Shown one piece after another: positions 50,042 through 51,623 of a DNA stretch of 51,623 bases. The notes beneath the pieces were generated by a model that saw only the letters and a list, made by a program, of their open reading frames with translations, was not told the origin of the DNA and ran no database searches. Position 1 is the stretch's first letter. Each line of letters begins with the position of its first letter. Made by a program: the position numbers and the translations under genes. Origin of the DNA: Teichococcus deserti (GTDB taxonomy: Bacteria > Pseudomonadota > Alphaproteobacteria > Acetobacterales > Acetobacteraceae); the NCBI RefSeq assembly GCF_001982615.1, contig NZ_MLCO01000066.1, positions 1 through 51,623 on the forward strand, written 5' to 3'.

Positions 50042-51623
50042 CTATCCGGCGCGGCGGCCGGCGACATCCTCGACGGCGCCGCGGGTGTCGGCGGCCAGGC
50101 GCGAGAGGTCGATCATGGTCACCGTGATCTCCTCGGCGGCGGTGGCGTTGGACTGGCCGATGCGGGTCAGCACGGCGACGCGCTCGTTGATCTGGCCGAC
50201 CATGGCCTGCTGCTGCTCCATGGCGATGGCGGTGGCGCCCGACAGCCGCGTGCTCTCGTCGACCAGCCGCTCGAGCTCGTCCATCGCCGCGCCGACCGCG
50301 GCCGCGGTGCCGCTGCCCTGGCGCGAGCGGCGGCCGGCCAGCAGCACCACCTCGGAAATCTCCTGCGCCAGCCCCTCGCTGCTGACGGCGAGCTGGCGCA
50401 CTTCTTCCGCGACCACGGCCAGGCCGCGGCCATGCTCGCCGGCGCGCGCCGCCTCGATCGCCGCGTTGATCGCCAGGATATTCGTCTGCGTCGCCAGCTT
50501 GCCGATGGTGCCGGCGATGCGGGTGACGCGCTCGGTGTCGTCGCTGACGGCGTCGACCAGCATGATCAGGTTCTGCACCTTCTCCAGGCTTTCGCCCAGC
50601 AGCGCCTTGGCGCGCTCCATCCGGTCATGGCTGTCCTGGATCGCGCCATTGACCTCGCCGATGGCGCCCGTGCTCTGCGACAGGGCTTCCGCCACCTGCT
50701 GCAGCTCGCCCAGCTGGGTCATGCTGCCCTCGGAGACCTGGCCGATGGCGCCCGAGGCCTGCTCGGTGGAGACGGCGGTGCGCCGCGCCCCTTCCAGCGC
50801 CTGCTCGACCAGCCGCATGGTGCCCTGCAGGTTCTCCCGGAAGACCAGCACGGCGCGGGCCATCTCGCCCACCTGGTCGGCGCGGGTGGCCTCGGGCACC
50901 GGCGTCCCGACCTCGCCGCGGGCCAGCCGCTCCATGGCGGCGGCGACGCGGCCGAGCGGGCGCGCGGTCAGGCGCACCAGCACCAGCCAGGTCAGGCCGA
51001 GCCCGGCCAGGCCGAAGACGAAGCCGCCCAGCGTCATGCGCTGCGACCAGGCCGAGACCTGGATCGCGCGGGCCAGGTTGCGGTCGGCATCCAGATGGCC
51101 GATGCGCCGCGCCTCGGCCGCCAGCCGGTCGAGCGGCACCGAATGGTCGATCCAGGCGGCGTGCAGGGTGGTGAAGCGGTCGCGCTCATTCGCCCGCAGC
51201 GCGTCATGCACCTGGCGGGCGAAATCCGGCAGGCCCTGCATGACGTCGCGGGCGCCGCCCAGCAGCAGCGGATCGACCCGCGCGCCATAGACGGCGACCA
51301 GCCGGCCATAGGCCTGGGTGGCGATCTCGCTGTTGCGCAGGATGCGGCGGGCGATGGTGGACGGCGGGTCGACGCCGGCGACGGCGCTGGCGAAGGCCCC
51401 GCCCATGCGGGCGACGACGGTGGCGAATTCATCCACCGCGTCGGTCGCCGCCCGGTCGGACACGGCCAGGTCGTTGATGATCTCGTCCTGCAGCCGGTCG
51501 ATCAGCAGGGCGCCACCGGCCAGCACCGCCAGCACGGTGAACATCAGCGCGACGATGGCCATGGCGCGGGTGCGGATGCGCCCGGTCCAGCCGCGCAGCC
51601 CGGCCAGGCGGCCGCGCGTAGCC
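50042..51623 (-). CDS. Methyl-accepting chemotaxis protein, N-terminus outside the window
   Basis: A chemoreceptor of at least 526 residues; the frame is open to the right-hand edge, so an ATG at 51562 is not necessarily the start. Order: first membrane helix ([21 protein letters not shown]), a helical periplasmic domain of about 150 residues, second helix ([19 protein letters not shown]), HAMP domain ([28 protein letters not shown]), then the coiled-coil signalling domain. The tip region reads [35 protein letters not shown]. No C-terminal CheB/CheR pentapeptide is visible. No che genes are in the window, so it reports to a remote array. Confidence 0.9.
   Translation of the reverse strand, partial: ATRGRLAGLRGWTGRIRTRAMAIVALMFTVLAVLAGGALLIDRLQDEIINDLAVSDRAATDAVDEFATVVARMGGAFASAVAGVDPPSTIARRILRNSEIATQAYGRLVAVYGARVDPLLLGGARDVMQGLPDFARQVHDALRANERDRFTTLHAAWIDHSVPLDRLAAEARRIGHLDADRNLARAIQVSAWSQRMTLGGFVFGLAGLGLTWLVLVRLTARPLGRVAAAMERLARGEVGTPVPEATRADQVGEMARAVLVFRENLQGTMRLVEQALEGARRTAVSTEQASGAIGQVSEGSMTQLGELQQVAEALSQSTGAIGEVNGAIQDSHDRMERAKALLGESLEKVQNLIMLVDAVSDDTERVTRIAGTIGKLATQTNILAINAAIEAARAGEHGRGLAVVAEEVRQLAVSSEGLAQEISEVVLLAGRRSRQGSGTAAAVGAAMDELERLVDESTRLSGATAIAMEQQQAMVGQINERVAVLTRIGQSNATAAEEITVTMIDLSRLAADTRGAVEDVAGRRAG

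Overview
The window is chromosomal DNA of very high GC content, densely coded with short intergenic gaps. It shows no rRNA, tRNA, insertion sequence or CRISPR array that I could find. The gene content suggests an alphaproteobacterium of the Acetobacteraceae/Roseomonas type: orphan Bug/TctC binding proteins, a periplasmic beta-carbonic anhydrase, DUF6683 and DUF4893 proteins, Tat-like leaders, LysR/GntR-controlled catabolic operons and a fused LivM-LivG transporter. The taxonomic call is inference from content and composition, not from a marker gene.

Layout. 1-1439 is the end of pbpC. It converges on a TonB-dependent siderophore receptor (1491-3680). A secreted SGNH hydrolase and an Fsr-like MFS pump follow (3985-6766), then an hsp20-lon pair (6992-9740), a DUF3445 haem N-demethylase-like protein, a degenerate secreted SNase-like protein and an orphan Bug protein (to 12395). 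12411-18493 is a catabolic cassette: a DUF861 cupin divergent from a GntR/FCD regulator, followed by a D-2-hydroxyacid dehydrogenase, RidA, a DadA-like FAD dehydrogenase, an amino-acid binding protein and an Asp/Glu-racemase-family enzyme. 18589-25430 is envelope and transport housekeeping: CorC/HlyC, carbonic anhydrase, CorA, lytic transglycosylase, DUF6683 and an MsbA-like exporter.

25476-34393 is a second catabolic and uptake region: a Bug protein, a LysR regulator divergent from two enolase-superfamily genes (the second closely mandelate-racemase-like), then a branched-chain-amino-acid-type ABC transporter (SBP, LivH, LivM-LivG fusion, LivF). After a DHA2 drug pump comes a fatty acid desaturase broken by one in-frame TAG, then a TerB-like DUF533 protein, a PBP1A whose C-terminus looks like an inactive SNase fold, and small enzymes (DsbA-like isomerase, ABM monooxygenase, VOC protein, alpha/beta hydrolase). 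The right end holds DUF4893, a diguanylate cyclase, a DUF4126/FAD-disulfide oxidoreductase pair, an M20 amidohydrolase, a zinc-ribbon protein, a secreted protein plus OmpA pair, and a chemoreceptor cut by the window edge.

The strongest candidates for undescribed biology are four. (1) The 12.4-18.5 kb cassette reads as a complete racemase, FAD dehydrogenase, RidA and hydroxyacid dehydrogenase route for an amino acid. (2) The PBP1A carries an SNase-like tail. (3) The LysR/enolase/ABC region pairs an MR-like enzyme having an Arg at the usual second Lys with a K-x-H enolase. (4) A short dispersed hairpin repeat lies against the stop codons of three genes. All four are read from sequence and family knowledge only; nothing was searched or computed.
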